Shown here: piece after piece, positions 1 to 36,900 of the stretch
Layout of the letters: each line of letters opens with the position of its first letter
Position numbering within the stretch: the first letter of the stretch is position 1
From: Mastigias papua
Taxonomy: Eukaryota > Cnidaria > Scyphozoa > Rhizostomeae > Mastigiidae
Assembly: GCA_964019165.1 (NCBI GenBank)
Contig: OZ025272.1
Location: forward strand, 9,263,993 to 9,327,992
DNA length: 64,000 bases
Reading direction: 5' to 3'
Position numbers and translations under genes: made by a program
The notes under the pieces: model-generated
Seen by the model: the letters and a program-made list of their open reading frames with translations, nothing else
Database searches by the model: none
Told to the model about the DNA's origin: nothing

Positions 1-277
1 TTTGTTATGCCAACTTCAACTAATAGATGCCTAAGCATTTAACTGCACTCCTTTAGTACAATTCCTAATATTTCTGTCAAAATATCTCAGATGTACTATA
101 AAATTAGCTTCGCTTCAAAGCTGAGGAAACGAAGAACATTTTCTTACCATTAAATATGGTGAGAGAACGCTTGAACCACCATAATCATGTTATTTAGATT
201 GTCAAGAGCTGCCACTTCGCCACTGCTAGCCGCCACTTTAGCAGGGTGGTGCAATACTTTTCAAACGCAAGTGTGTG

Positions 278-570
<293 letters not shown>

Positions 571-594
571 GTCAAATGTGCATTTTTTGTCAAG

Positions 595-25741
<25,147 letters not shown>

Positions 25742-27631
25742 CGTTGAGCTTGCTCAATTAGTAACCTGGTCTACTTTTCGTTCGGTTGACACATTGGGAA
25801 ATGATTGTGGCAACAAACTCAGCGGTTTTCCGTATGGACTTTTATACACTGATTACTTTGCTGACAATGTTTTGCTATCTTTTACCTGATTTGTGTCGGT
25901 TTATTCTCTGCTTTGCAATAAATTGCCCTGCTGTTTTATATCAAGCTTTGCTATTTTTCACAAGAAAAACACTCTATAAGAACACTGGGACTTGCTCTGC
26001 AACAACAAGACCATGCTCAGTCGCAAATGTGAAATTGAAGATGCAGCAACAGCAAAAATGTGATGTTTAATTGACAATTTTACCCTCAAGCCAACTACAT
26101 ACTGTCGTTTCGCAAACAAATCTGGTGAGGTTATCTATAAACAGTATTTGCTATTTTATTTAAAAAAGCAGCTTGGCCTTATGTCTCAGAAACTGCATGC
26201 TTCGCTTAGTATCTCAAATATTAACAAAACATCATTCTTGAATCGGAACAATTTTCAGGACATTTCAGTCTTATATCATCAAAAAACTAAAGAGCATTGA
26301 GCCTATGCAGAAATTATCTGGTTCTTTTTAAAGAGTGTAATGATCAGTCCTGGTATTAATGCATTGTTCGCAAATGAGATCATTTGCAGCGTTCATAGAA
26401 TATAGTTTTTGTGCAAATATTTACAGTATATTATAGGTGAGCTTGAGGGATGTCCAAATACTGTAGAGGTCCTGCACCTCTGAATCTGTAACATAATGAA
26501 AAAACTGCTCAAAATAACTTTCTAGAAACTCTTTGCGACTGCTTTTAATGTTAATCGCAAACGATCGTAATATTAATCGCATTAATCGATTACGATCGTA
26601 GGGATACACCTACTTTTTTATTAGAGGTTCACTGGAACAACTCCCATTCTTTGCAACTAGCAAACGATATAGTGACAAGCTGGTCAACCTAGCGACTGTT
26701 GTGTTGTGAGTGATGAATCGACTTTAACTTTTAAATTGTTTCACTGCGGTGTGAATTTGTGGAAACTGATCTATCTATTAATAAGGCCTTGCAGGTGATT
26801 GCGATTAATTTCGAGTTTCGACAATGCTTCAAGTAATCATCCCCGTAATCCGAACTCCACCGGTGTGAAATTATTTAAGCCAAACCTCCTCAGTCATAAT
26901 GAATTTCCTTCCTTGCGTTGCAAGTTGCCCCTTGCGAGCCAAAATCCCCTTTGTATAGTGTAAATCCCATGATGGGAAACAATGCCAAAGAGAACAGCAG
27001 TAATACCTGTTCAATCGACTTTGCGTTACAAGCGATATGTCTCTAAGTACTGATAGGATTGTTCGTATTCTTAATCTTTGTGATGTCTCTTATTTGCAAG
27101 CGAAGTTAAGATTAGTACCTGAAGGATTCTTTAGGACATTCCTAAAGAAGCTACCAAACTCTCTCCAATAGAAGGTGTTTATAGATTTTTTTAGATTTTA
27201 AAGGGAACGTTTATTGGATATGAGTGTTTGATAGAATGGCGTTCATTCAAGAAATTATGTAAGGTACATTAATATTTTGCTCCAGAAGTGGTCCTTTTAT
27301 TACCTTCAATATTCACAAAATTATAATTGAGCAGGTTCGTCACTTTGCAGACAAGAACAATGCCTTATCGCAGAATAAAATATGTCCATAGTTTTGAGCA
27401 CAGAATTGTACAGTAGAGGGCAGCTCCGTATTCAGAAGTTCCATAATTTGACTTCTTTCTTTTACCATACGTAATTTCATTTTGTAAGTAGAGTGAACGT
27501 AGCTGGAAGATTATATATGATTTTTAAGGAAACGTAGGTTCAGTTACTCAAAAGTTGTTCATTAGTTTCTCGCCTCTGTTTATATTAATAGTACAGATAT
27601 GTGAGAAGTCTGTTGGTACTACAGAACTTCA
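25742..27631. other. Intergenic, no gene seen
   Basis: 3' flank of the TIR/death gene. Apart from the possible polyA signal I see no coding frame, RNA or repeat with support. Confidence 0.6.
25917..25922 (+). terminator. Candidate polyadenylation signal
   Basis: AATAAA lies 176 bases after the stop codon of the TIR/death gene, in an AT-rich 3' flank. It is the first such hexamer I see after the stop. Position is reasonable but the motif is common by chance in AT-rich DNA. Confidence 0.3.
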
Positions 27632-27921
27632 CTATAGCACGAAAAAACGGGAACATTCTTTAAGCATACTGAAAGCTTTTTTCGTCTGACACTCGTTAGA
27701 GCATGAAACATCGGATAACGACCGAAAGGTGAACCGAAATATATAGCCAGATGCGGGTACACCGAATTGTGAACCGAATCATCATATCACGTGTACCCAC
27801 ATCTGTCTATATATTTCAGTTTATCTTTCGGTCGCTATCCGACGTTTCATACTCTGACGAGTGTCGGACGAAAAAAGCTTTCAGTATGCTAAAGCAATGT
27901 TCCCGCTTTTTCGTGCTATAG
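27632..27921. mobile_element. Foldback MITE, 290 bp
   Basis: Arms of roughly 130 bases are inverted copies starting CTATAGCACGAAAAAACGGG and ending with its complement, with about 85% match and a small loop around 27760. A partial relative of the right arm lies at 45350-45472. Confidence 0.8.
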
Positions 27922-28184
27922 CAATACAGATATGGTAGGAAATATTACATTGATCATTCTGAAGGTATGATTTTGGTTGTCTAGATGCGTATCTATCGTT
28001 TAGATTTTTAAGAATGTGGTGCATTGGTCGATTCCCTCAATACGTAATCGCGTTTACTATGAGTTCTCGGTCAGTCACCAGCACAGAATCCCAAGTCCCA
28101 ACTGTATGGTAGAATACACAAACAAACATAGTTTACCATTATAGCATCAGAATAACGAATGAAAGATTAAAGATATGAAAAACA

Positions 28185-28592
<408 letters not shown>

Positions 28593-29589
28593 TAGATATA
28601 TTTCTCTCCTTCCTTCTCCAGTCCAAGAAGTGTGGCTATGAGATATCTTGTTCACTACATTTCGTATGGATCTTTCCGTTATGCCCATTCTATATAAGAC
28701 CTTACTTTCCTCATTCTCATCCCTTACTGATGGTGACTCATTGTTGAGTCAAAACTTCTACATTTGATACGCGACTAGTTTGCGTCTTATGGATACGTCA
28801 CTAGTATAACGTCGTAAAATGAAACATCTCTAAGGACAAAGATATGTCTCTGTTATTGTCGCAATTTACTTATGTAGTATACCTATGTAATGTACTTATG
28901 TCACATACAGTCCAGTGCTGAAGCGTAATGTTCCTTGAAAACAAATGAACCAAAAACTGGGTAAAATTATGCAAAAAGAAGACGAAGAATGGAAAAGTGA
29001 AAATTTTGGGAACTTTGTGCAGAAGATCTGAACAGAAGGAAGATATTAGCAATCGATTCTGGCAAAATGCTGTACAACATTTTCAGAAGCAAAAAAACCT
29101 TTGATTAGGATGGAATTGATAACTTTTAATGCTTCATGCTGTGACCTTGTCTCTATGTAATTGTGAAATTTTGGGTATTAACAGAACATTGATACCTTCC
29201 AACACAGATATACTGTAACCCTGAAAGGAATATTATCAACAAAGAATCTCACATATAAAACAATTAATCGTGGAGTGAAATCTTGAGAACAGAGATTAAA
29301 ATGGCCAGGAGATCTGATGTGATTCAATTCTGAAATCCCAGTAAGGAAAGTCCTTGCAGAGCATCAGAGGACATTGAAAAGGCCGAGAGAGAGATAAAAA
29401 GTTACCCTGGTGCAAACAATACGACAAGAGCCAAGAAAAACTTAAATCAGGCAAGATCTATCCAAAAACATAAATATTAAAAAAACTACTAGAATTGGCG
29501 CTGTTATAATTAGAGTGCGTGTAACTCCGTGGATAGTCTTAACTGACGAGATAGTGCTCAATGCCCAAAACTGTACAGAGCAAAGTATA

Positions 29590-29773
29590 CAGCAGAAGAC
29601 AATTAAAGAAAAGACATGGTATCTGTGACTCTGAGTTTCATGCTAGTGCATTCATCAGACAGACTCTATTCAGAATAGAGAATAGAGAAAAGAGAATAGA
29701 GTCTGTCTGATGAATGCACTAGCATGAAACGCAGAGTCACAGATACCATGTCTTTTCTTTAATTGTCTTCTGC

Positions 29774-29775
<2 letters not shown>
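29590..29775. repeat. 82-bp near-perfect inverted repeat
   Basis: Arms 29590-29671 and 29694-29775 are inverted copies with one or two mismatches, loop of 22 bases (agaatagagaatagagaaaa). The right arm is followed by (GT)n and (TA)n. Confidence 0.9.
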
Positions 29776-29822
<47 letters not shown>

Positions 29823-29829
<7 letters not shown>

Positions 29830-29916
29830 ATTCAAAAATATACTTTCTTCTGTTGTAAACGTTTCGATATATCGAAACGTTTACAACAGAAGAAAGTATA
29901 TTTTTGAATTCTCTAT
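29823..29916. repeat. 94-bp perfect palindrome
   Basis: Reads identically on both strands around a centre at 29869/29870 (cgata|tatcg), with no loop. Outer part tagagaattcaaaaatatac. Confidence 0.95.
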
Positions 29917-29952
29917 GTTTTATTTATATACTAAGTTAGTGCGGCTTTGACT

Positions 29953-30177
<225 letters not shown>

Positions 30178-30386
30178 TGTATGCACATACAGTAAGGCCC
30201 CGCATTTAAGAAACCACCTAAAAGAAACTTTTAGGCTACTGAAAAATTACTTTTCCCCTTAATCATAAGAAACTCTTAAGACTGGCACTCAAAAAAAAGT
30301 TTCTTATATTGAAGTTGATAAAACAGAAATGGAAATAAAGTTTAAAAAAATCTTTAAAACCAAAAGAACAAATTTTTAGAGTCTTA

Positions 30387-32114
30387 TCAAAAGTTGTAGT
30401 TTTCTATGCCTTGTGGCATTATTTCATCATCATCAGTGCCATCAGCTGTCATTAGGCAGCCAGTTTTTAAAAAAAACTTTCTCCTGGTAGATGCATACTT
30501 CTGATTGAGATCCTGCCATGCTTCACCCACCCATCTTGTTAACAAAACTCTTCTCTTTTTTGCAGAAATAGTTGAGTTCCATTCTTCTAAGTTCTTTTCA
30601 TCTTCAAGCCAACTATCAAGACACTCTCCAATCTTCTTCTTCATGAGATAGCCCTCTCCTTGATCAATTGGCTGCACTTTATCAGTTTGGTTTGGAGGAA
30701 GCATATAAACTATCATATTAGCTTTCTTTCTGCAAACTTGATGAAATCCTTCCAGTAATTGGAATGAAACATTGTCTGCAAAAAGAATATTCTCATTTTT
30801 CTTGTCTGATATTCCAGGTATGAGAACTTCATTTACCCATTTCATATTTGTTGCTTCATCCATCCATGCATTTTTTTGGAATAGTACATGAACACGTTTG
30901 TCATATTCTTCAACTTCAGCACTTGAGACTTTTCCAGCTCCTCTGAAAACAACAGTTGGCTTAACTGTTTGCTCACCTTCTGCACGAATCATCAGTTGAA
31001 GTGTTGCTTGCCTTTTATCTAACCCACTACTAGGCTGTGCAACCCAGACAGCTCTTGAGCCTTTATCAGCATATGTTGTTTCTTGTTCATTAATGAATGG
31101 CAGTGGTACTTGGTCTACATTCCATCGATTAGTGGGCAACCATCTTCCCCACTTCTTATCAAAAGAAGGGCTGCGCCTTCTTTTTGACTGGACTGCTTTT
31201 CTCAGCTCTCGGTGGAATTCTTGAATGACTACTATCTTCTCTATTGAAGTCTGCTGCTTTTTATTTGTTCTTCTACGCTTTGATATTCCATTCCTCTTTA
31301 TAAATCGATACAGCCAATTTTTACTCCCCTGAAATTTGTTTGCCACATCTTCACCATATTTCTCTTTAAGTGCACATTTCATCTTTTTTCTCAACCAGTG
31401 CTTTGTTACCTTTAATCCTTTGCTTCGTTGTTGCTTATATTCCTCCAAGAGCATAGATTCTGCCAATGGATAGCGTGTATTTTTTGCACAGCTTCTTATT
31501 GTCTCAATGTTTCTTTTAATTCTACAAGGAGTCTTTGAGCTCCCAACATTGGCATCTCTGTAATCAATTAGTCTGATTCTTTCTTTATACCATTTTGAAA
31601 TAAGGGCCTTGTTAACTCCTAACTCACTTGCTACAAAGTTCATTGGGGCTTTCTTCTTGAAGGTTCTTGTCATTGCCTGCTCAACCATCTTTATGGCTTT
31701 CAACTTGAAATCAAGTGTGTAAGTTTTACGATGTCTCTGGCCACATCTTCCTCTGTCTTTCTTGCTTGAGACTGGACTAGCTTGTAGTAAGATGATGGAG
31801 GCATCCTGATCAGGTACAGAATTTACTACATCATCACAAACAGGTCTCACAGGATTCAGCTTTGAAAGATCTGATGATGAATTTTCTACCTCTGGGAAGT
31901 TAAGCTTAGGATGCTTGAAAATCCAATGTTGTTTCAAATACTTTGAAGCAGAAAATGTTTGCTTACAAATGGTGCATTCTGCTTGTTGTTGGTGCTTATT
32001 TTCCTCATATACAACTTCTGGTAAAGTTACCTGGTATAGTTTTCCTCCTTTTGTAACAACAGACTTTGTAAATCCACAAAATGCCAAGGTTGTCTGCTTT
32101 TGCTTCCCTGCCAT
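30387..32114 (-). CDS. pogo/Tigger-type DDE transposase with N-terminal C2H2 zinc finger
   Basis: A 575-residue unbroken ORF with ATG at 32114. A zinc finger has C47, C50, H63 and H68. A psq/CENP-B-type helix-turn-helix follows at about 132-180 (TLDFKLKAIKMVEQ, then ASELGVNKALISKWYKER), with a second helical DNA-binding part at about 215-280 (SKNWLYRFIKRNGIS). The DDE_1 catalytic core has likely metal ligands D334 (WNVDQVPL), D447 (LFADNVSFQ) and D484 (PPNQTDKVQPIDQGEGY), so a DDD triad. It would cut and rejoin the TIRs described for this element at TA sites. It may still be active. Confidence 0.9.
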   Translation of the reverse strand: MAGKQKQTTLAFCGFTKSVVTKGGKLYQVTLPEVVYEENKHQQQAECTICKQTFSASKYLKQHWIFKHPKLNFPEVENSSSDLSKLNPVRPVCDDVVNSVPDQDASIILLQASPVSSKKDRGRCGQRHRKTYTLDFKLKAIKMVEQAMTRTFKKKAPMNFVASELGVNKALISKWYKERIRLIDYRDANVGSSKTPCRIKRNIETIRSCAKNTRYPLAESMLLEEYKQQRSKGLKVTKHWLRKKMKCALKEKYGEDVANKFQGSKNWLYRFIKRNGISKRRRTNKKQQTSIEKIVVIQEFHRELRKAVQSKRRRSPSFDKKWGRWLPTNRWNVDQVPLPFINEQETTYADKGSRAVWVAQPSSGLDKRQATLQLMIRAEGEQTVKPTVVFRGAGKVSSAEVEEYDKRVHVLFQKNAWMDEATNMKWVNEVLIPGISDKKNENILFADNVSFQLLEGFHQVCRKKANMIVYMLPPNQTDKVQPIDQGEGYLMKKKIGECLDSWLEDEKNLEEWNSTISAKKRRVLLTRWVGEAWQDLNQKYASTRRKFFLKTGCLMTADGTDDDEIMPQGIENYNF

Positions 32115-32335
32115 GCCAATATTTGCAAACTCAGAAGGAAAGCAAAAACTAAGGCCTTTCTGCCTCCTATAGGTTTCTCAAAGTGAGGCCAGGTAAATAG
32201 GCTGAACTGAATCACTGTGGTGGTCATTGAATTGAGATACTATTAATTCTTCTTTCATTGAAACATTTAAGCAATTGGCTTTGTTGTGCACATATGTACA
32301 AGCATTGACTAGTTGGTTTGCTGTCCAACCCAAGT

Positions 32336-32608
32336 ATGAGTGGAGACTGTTTTGCATCATTTTTCTTTGAAAGTTCACTGAGAGGGTATCATTGTTACTA
32401 CAAGGACGTTCACACTGTTATTGGAGAAGTATATTCATGCTGCCAAGAGCCAGATAACTATCATGATAATTATGCTGTTAAAGTAATCAAAGGATCCAAA
32501 CTTGTTGGCCATGTTCCAATTGAGCTATCAAAAATTTTCTGCAGATTCCTAGACAGGGGTGGTGTGATTGAAGCAGAAGTTATAGGGTCAAGATACAACT
32601 TGGGTTAG
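32336..32608 (+). CDS. HIRAN-domain ORF carried inside the pogo-like element
   Basis: 90 codons from ATG 32336 to TAG 32606. The sequence FESSLRGYHCYYK, then EPDNYHDNYAVKVIKGSKLV, GHVPIELSKIFCRFL and GGVIEAEVIGSRYN matches the HIRAN fold, which binds single-stranded DNA ends in HLTF and is often found alone in invertebrate genomes. After the stop the same frame continues with GKGLEVPIDYKF, the usual next strand, so TAG may be a disabling mutation or a true end. It reads away from the transposase. No start or splice site further upstream is certain. Confidence 0.7.
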   Translation: MSGDCFASFFFESSLRGYHCYYKDVHTVIGEVYSCCQEPDNYHDNYAVKVIKGSKLVGHVPIELSKIFCRFLDRGGVIEAEVIGSRYNLG

Positions 32609-32750
32609 GGCAAAGGACTAGAAGTTCCCATTGATTACAAGTTCATTGCAAATTCCATGAAAGGCATCAGATATCTTTCTACAGCTAGAAAGGCATTGAC
32701 CAACTTGAGACCAGACACTGCTGACACTATTATGATTGAAACTTTTCATT
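32609..32750 (+). pseudogene. In-frame continuation of the HIRAN ORF after TAG
   Basis: The frame reopens after the stop and encodes GKGLEVPIDYKFIANSMKGI and a helical TARKALTNL end, then TGA. HIRAN proteins in invertebrates commonly continue with a GLEVPCxY segment, so this looks like the original C-terminus cut off by a nonsense codon. Confidence 0.5.
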
Positions 32751-33150
32751 GAATGTACTGATTCACATGCAAATGATATAGATGAGGAGAGCCCTTTATT
32801 GGTTTTTTTTTCTGTTTCCATTATATTTGGCTTGATCCTGCTCTGTGGGAATTCCAATTAATACAGATTTCATAACAAGTTGCTGCCAAACAAGATATTT
32901 GTTCTTTAACTGATTTTTCAAAAAGTTTGAACTAATTTTAACAATCATCGATGACATACACAGTGGGCTGATATATTGGCAAATAATCCAATTCCATTCT
33001 TTTGTAACCTATCTATCAATGAGTTTCCAGAAAAGAAATAAGAAACTTAAGAAACTTTTAGCCTAAATAGTTAAAAGGTACCATAAATACAAGAAACCTT
33101 CTAGCCTAAGGTGTAAAAATTTGGTTTCTTAAATGCGGGGCCTTACTGTA

Positions 33151-33946
33151 CATATAAGAACGATGCTAAATTACATTCAGAACGCTCGCAAAAATCGAAA
33201 AAAGGGTCTTTGTATGCCCTCTTTTCTGTTTTATTCAGTTTTTGATTCTGTCATATCTTCAAGCGGTTTGATAGGGCTGTAACTTCATTTGATTCTGAAC
33301 CTTGACCAGCAGTTGTAGAACTGTTCAGCGTAAATTTGTAACAGGATTTATCATATGATTTCTATCTTGCATGATTTCACTGCGAGCTTCTGATGTATTT
33401 CCTTGATTTGGAAGACACTAAATTGCAACTATTTGCTACAAGACAGATTAGACAGCTTTACACATTACTACCATTACCTGTCATTCACATTACTATTATC
33501 CTCCCCACATCACATCACTACCTGTCACGTCAGAAAATCTTCTCAAACTTTTCCATCTTCTTCAAAAGCACTCACGTGATTCTTTACCATTTTAAGGAGA
33601 TACTGGTCAGCATTATTCAGTAATCCACGTTGTGCGTAAATCATTATTTGAGATTCAAAAAGTATGCTGAAATTCTTCAATGATCTAGCTAACATAAAGA
33701 AACTTCACTAAAACATGAAGGCCACAAAAATTAGCCCGTCTTGATCTAACTTCTGCATAGTCAACAATACAATATTCCATTGATAGAAGTAACGAACATA
33801 TTAAAAATCAAAAAATCTCCAGTAAATATTTCATGAACATTCATTTGCATAAACCAGTCACTCAAAATCTTGTGAATGGAAGACTGAAAATGCACTGGAC
33901 TATTCTCAGATTTAGTAAATTTGATATACTGATATCCGTGCTCTTC
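33151..33946. other. Intergenic between pogo element and RMDN1 3' end
   Basis: No frame, RNA or repeat with support. It should hold the 3' UTR of the minus-strand RMDN1-like gene. Confidence 0.5.
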
Positions 33947-33985
33947 TCATAATGACTTAAGCAGTTTTTGTCCTTCATCCATATC
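33947..33985 (-). CDS. RMDN1: RMDN1-like exon 8 with stop
   Basis: Acceptor atttccattatag, then 12 codons DMDEGQKLLKSL and TGA. The short tail matches the family's C-terminal helix that ends just after a KLL/QLL motif. Confidence 0.7.
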   Translation of the reverse strand, partial: DMDEGQKLLKSL

Positions 33986-36900
33986 CTATAATGGAAATTC
34001 ATACATTCAAAATTCATTCAACTTGCTTGTGAATAGATGACAAACAATGTGCCAAACTCTAAAAGACAGAAACATCCCAAAACTCTAACAGCAGAAAATC
34101 AACACAACACTAACTTACAGACTCACACCTGACAGGATGCCTACCCGACTAGCATACTACCCAGATTATTACTTTTAGCACGGAAAGCAACAATGGGTTG
34201 TTAAAACTCCAACAACACAATACTAAAAGGGCCCACCCCACCCCATGATTACTTGGGAATGAGTGATCGAAGTATTTCCAGAATATTATGTCCATTTATG
34301 AGTAAGTGTATGAGGTGTTCAACCTTTGACTTGAGTGTTCTTGGGGTGTTCAGCTTATTCTTGGGGTGTTCAGTCTTTTAGAAATGACACTTAAAGTAAA
34401 CAGTGACTTCCCATACGGCTCCTAAATGTTCCCGGTGCTATTCGTTTGTAGGAATTGTAATTAATTCATCAATAAAAGAAAACACAAATGGGAATAGATA
34501 AACTTTAGCATGTAACTGAGCCAGCTATAAGGTCATATCCAAAATAAACAAAAGGATGGTACGAGAGTGTTCGCTCATGATGCTTGTTATAAATTCTAGA
34601 GATATTGGAGCTCCTTCAAGTAGATAGGACATTGACCCAATTCTAAGCTATTTCCGGGACTTGCTAGTAGAGGTTGGATGTCATTTCTTACTTAATCACT
34701 AGAAATGAAAATAGGGACAAAATGAACAAGTATTTAATTTAGACACAATAGGAATTCTCATAACCTCCATAAGGTTAAAACAATTAGCGGTAGGAATAAT
34801 TTTATATTTGTTTTTCATTTTAGGATCTGACTATGTGATCCAAAGTTCTCAAAATAGGAATTATTGTTAATCTAAAGTTGGTCAACAGTTTTGCCCTTCA
34901 TGCGAGTTTTTCAGAAACAAAATCTTCAGAGCAACATTTAACAATGCTGAGAATATCTATCTGCTATTACAATAGGTAAAACAAAATATATTTACTTGTT
35001 TATCAGATTCTGTGCAAGCTGGATAACTAAGCAATTTCCCCAGCCACTCTTTTGCTTCGTCTTTCTTTCCAAGCCTTATGCAGGTCTTTGCTAACATCAA
35101 CAGATTGGCTGTGTAGAATCCAGGTTCAACTTAAAGTAAGATGGCAAAGAGATAATTGTACATGTCAAACTATGAAATGGCTTTCAAAAATATGAGCCGT
35201 AATATAGGAAAATGTCTATTTAACATGACGGAATTACCACTAACATGCATGTTACGAACAATAGTATGGACATCCTGACATACCAGAATTCATTATGGTC
35301 AACTCCAATGCTACAACATAAGCATCCCCCAAATGCAAAAGAGCTAACAGCTTAAAAATGCTTTGGATTTATTCCTCTAACATGAAAACTTATAGCAATG
35401 ATTGAGAACTTTGAGAATAGAACAGACTTTCCTGAGAGACATAGTCTAAATAACCTATTCCAAGAAGGCAAAGACGTGCATAATGAAGATCAATGAAACT
35501 GCATATCCACAACAGCCAATCCAATGTTGCCACTTTCAATACGTGTAACATAATAAACAAAGTAATCGTACGTATACACAAAATCGTAGCACTCACTTGA
35601 TTCTGCCTGCAAAAAGCACTCTTTTGCCTGAAAATTGAAGAATAAGACACCTACAACCGAATATACATACAACCTAACAACTATAAGTACTCCTAACTTT
35701 TAGTTCTCAGTAGCTAAAAGTTAACATCAGCTGAAACAATCATATATCATTTCAGACAAAGAAAGTCAAAAAGTTCTTAGGACTAAGCACTGCAATACAA
35801 TACCGTTTGTGGTAGGTACTGTTAAGCTAAATTTTACTTGTGTACTGCAATCTGTTAGCATCAAGTCAATCAAATGTGATCAATCAGAAACACATACTCA
35901 TTTGAAAGTAATAGTTACTTTTCCTGATAAATTGTGCAGTGAAAACTGGCTCCTTGGCATTAATGGGACATTTTTGTAAATAAATGCTTTGTTGAGTCTT
36001 CCTAGACTTATTGCTAAGGCGAAGAATCAGATTTTCCAGGTGAACATCGGCCTATGAGAGATCTCTTTGTGCAAGAAGTACCTTTCACACTATTTGAAAG
36101 TAATCCTATCGAAACCTCACTTATATTGATTTTTGCCAATTGCAATCTATCAATAACCGTTGTAACGTTATCTTTTGTTTATCTTTAGCAGTGCTGGTCT
36201 AGTACGTTCGTATTGGTGTGACTTGGGCAATCCCCAGAAACATATATTATAGAGAACCAATTATTGTTTGCGAACTGTGCATAAAATTAGAATTGACTAA
36301 TCCCTGCGTGCGCAGCAAAATAGTACGGGGGAAAGAGTACTGTCGGAATGAATGGTGCAATTTAGCACGCAGTACATAGACAAAATAGTTGTGGGTACGT
36401 GGCGAAGGTAGAGGCAATGGATGGTATGTGGCAAATAGCGGGGGATAACCCTCTGTACAGCTAGGCTATTTTTTGCGCACAGTTAACCAAATTCCTGTAA
36501 ATGTCCACTTGACTGAATAGTTGCATTTTGCAATTGAAACTTATGGATATGAAGGATGAATTATTCAACTGGATTGTGGCAGATAATGGTAATAGGGAGG
36601 AAAATGAGGATAAGCAATCATCCAACAAGATCAACGAGGGTGATGTCACACAGTAGTCCCCTTATGGCACGTCAATGGTTTTACGAGCACTTATAGCAAG
36701 AACAATGGCAGCCCTAATTTTGTGAGTACATATTCTATTCGTATTTTTGACATTTGTCACTATCGACTTCAGTTAGCCATGTGTATGAAAGTACTTGGAT
36801 AAGAGTTGATGAAGTTTCCATTTAGATGCAACCAGGGTGTAGACTTTTCAACATCGCAGGTTATGACACTCAGTGCAAATTAGCGATTAATAGCACTTCT

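Larger units (their letters stand above)
30190..33148. mobile_element. pogo-like DNA transposon (complete, with TIRs and TA duplication)
   Basis: Begins CAGTAAGGCCCCGCATTTAA and ends with its reverse complement. TA lies immediately outside each end (30188-30189 and 33149-33150), the Tc1/mariner-superfamily target. The inner ends add agaaaccttttagg-type subrepeats. It holds an intact 575-residue transposase on the minus strand and a HIRAN-domain ORF on the plus strand. It inserted just beside a 218-bp (TA)n array. Terminal identity over about 28 bases and an unbroken transposase suggest a recent insertion. Confidence 0.9.

Noticed and set aside
35390..35672. Minus-strand 86- and 60-codon frames near RMDN1 exon 6
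   Set aside because: They read through introns; only the 31-base exon at 35597-35627 fits the family protein and splice phase.
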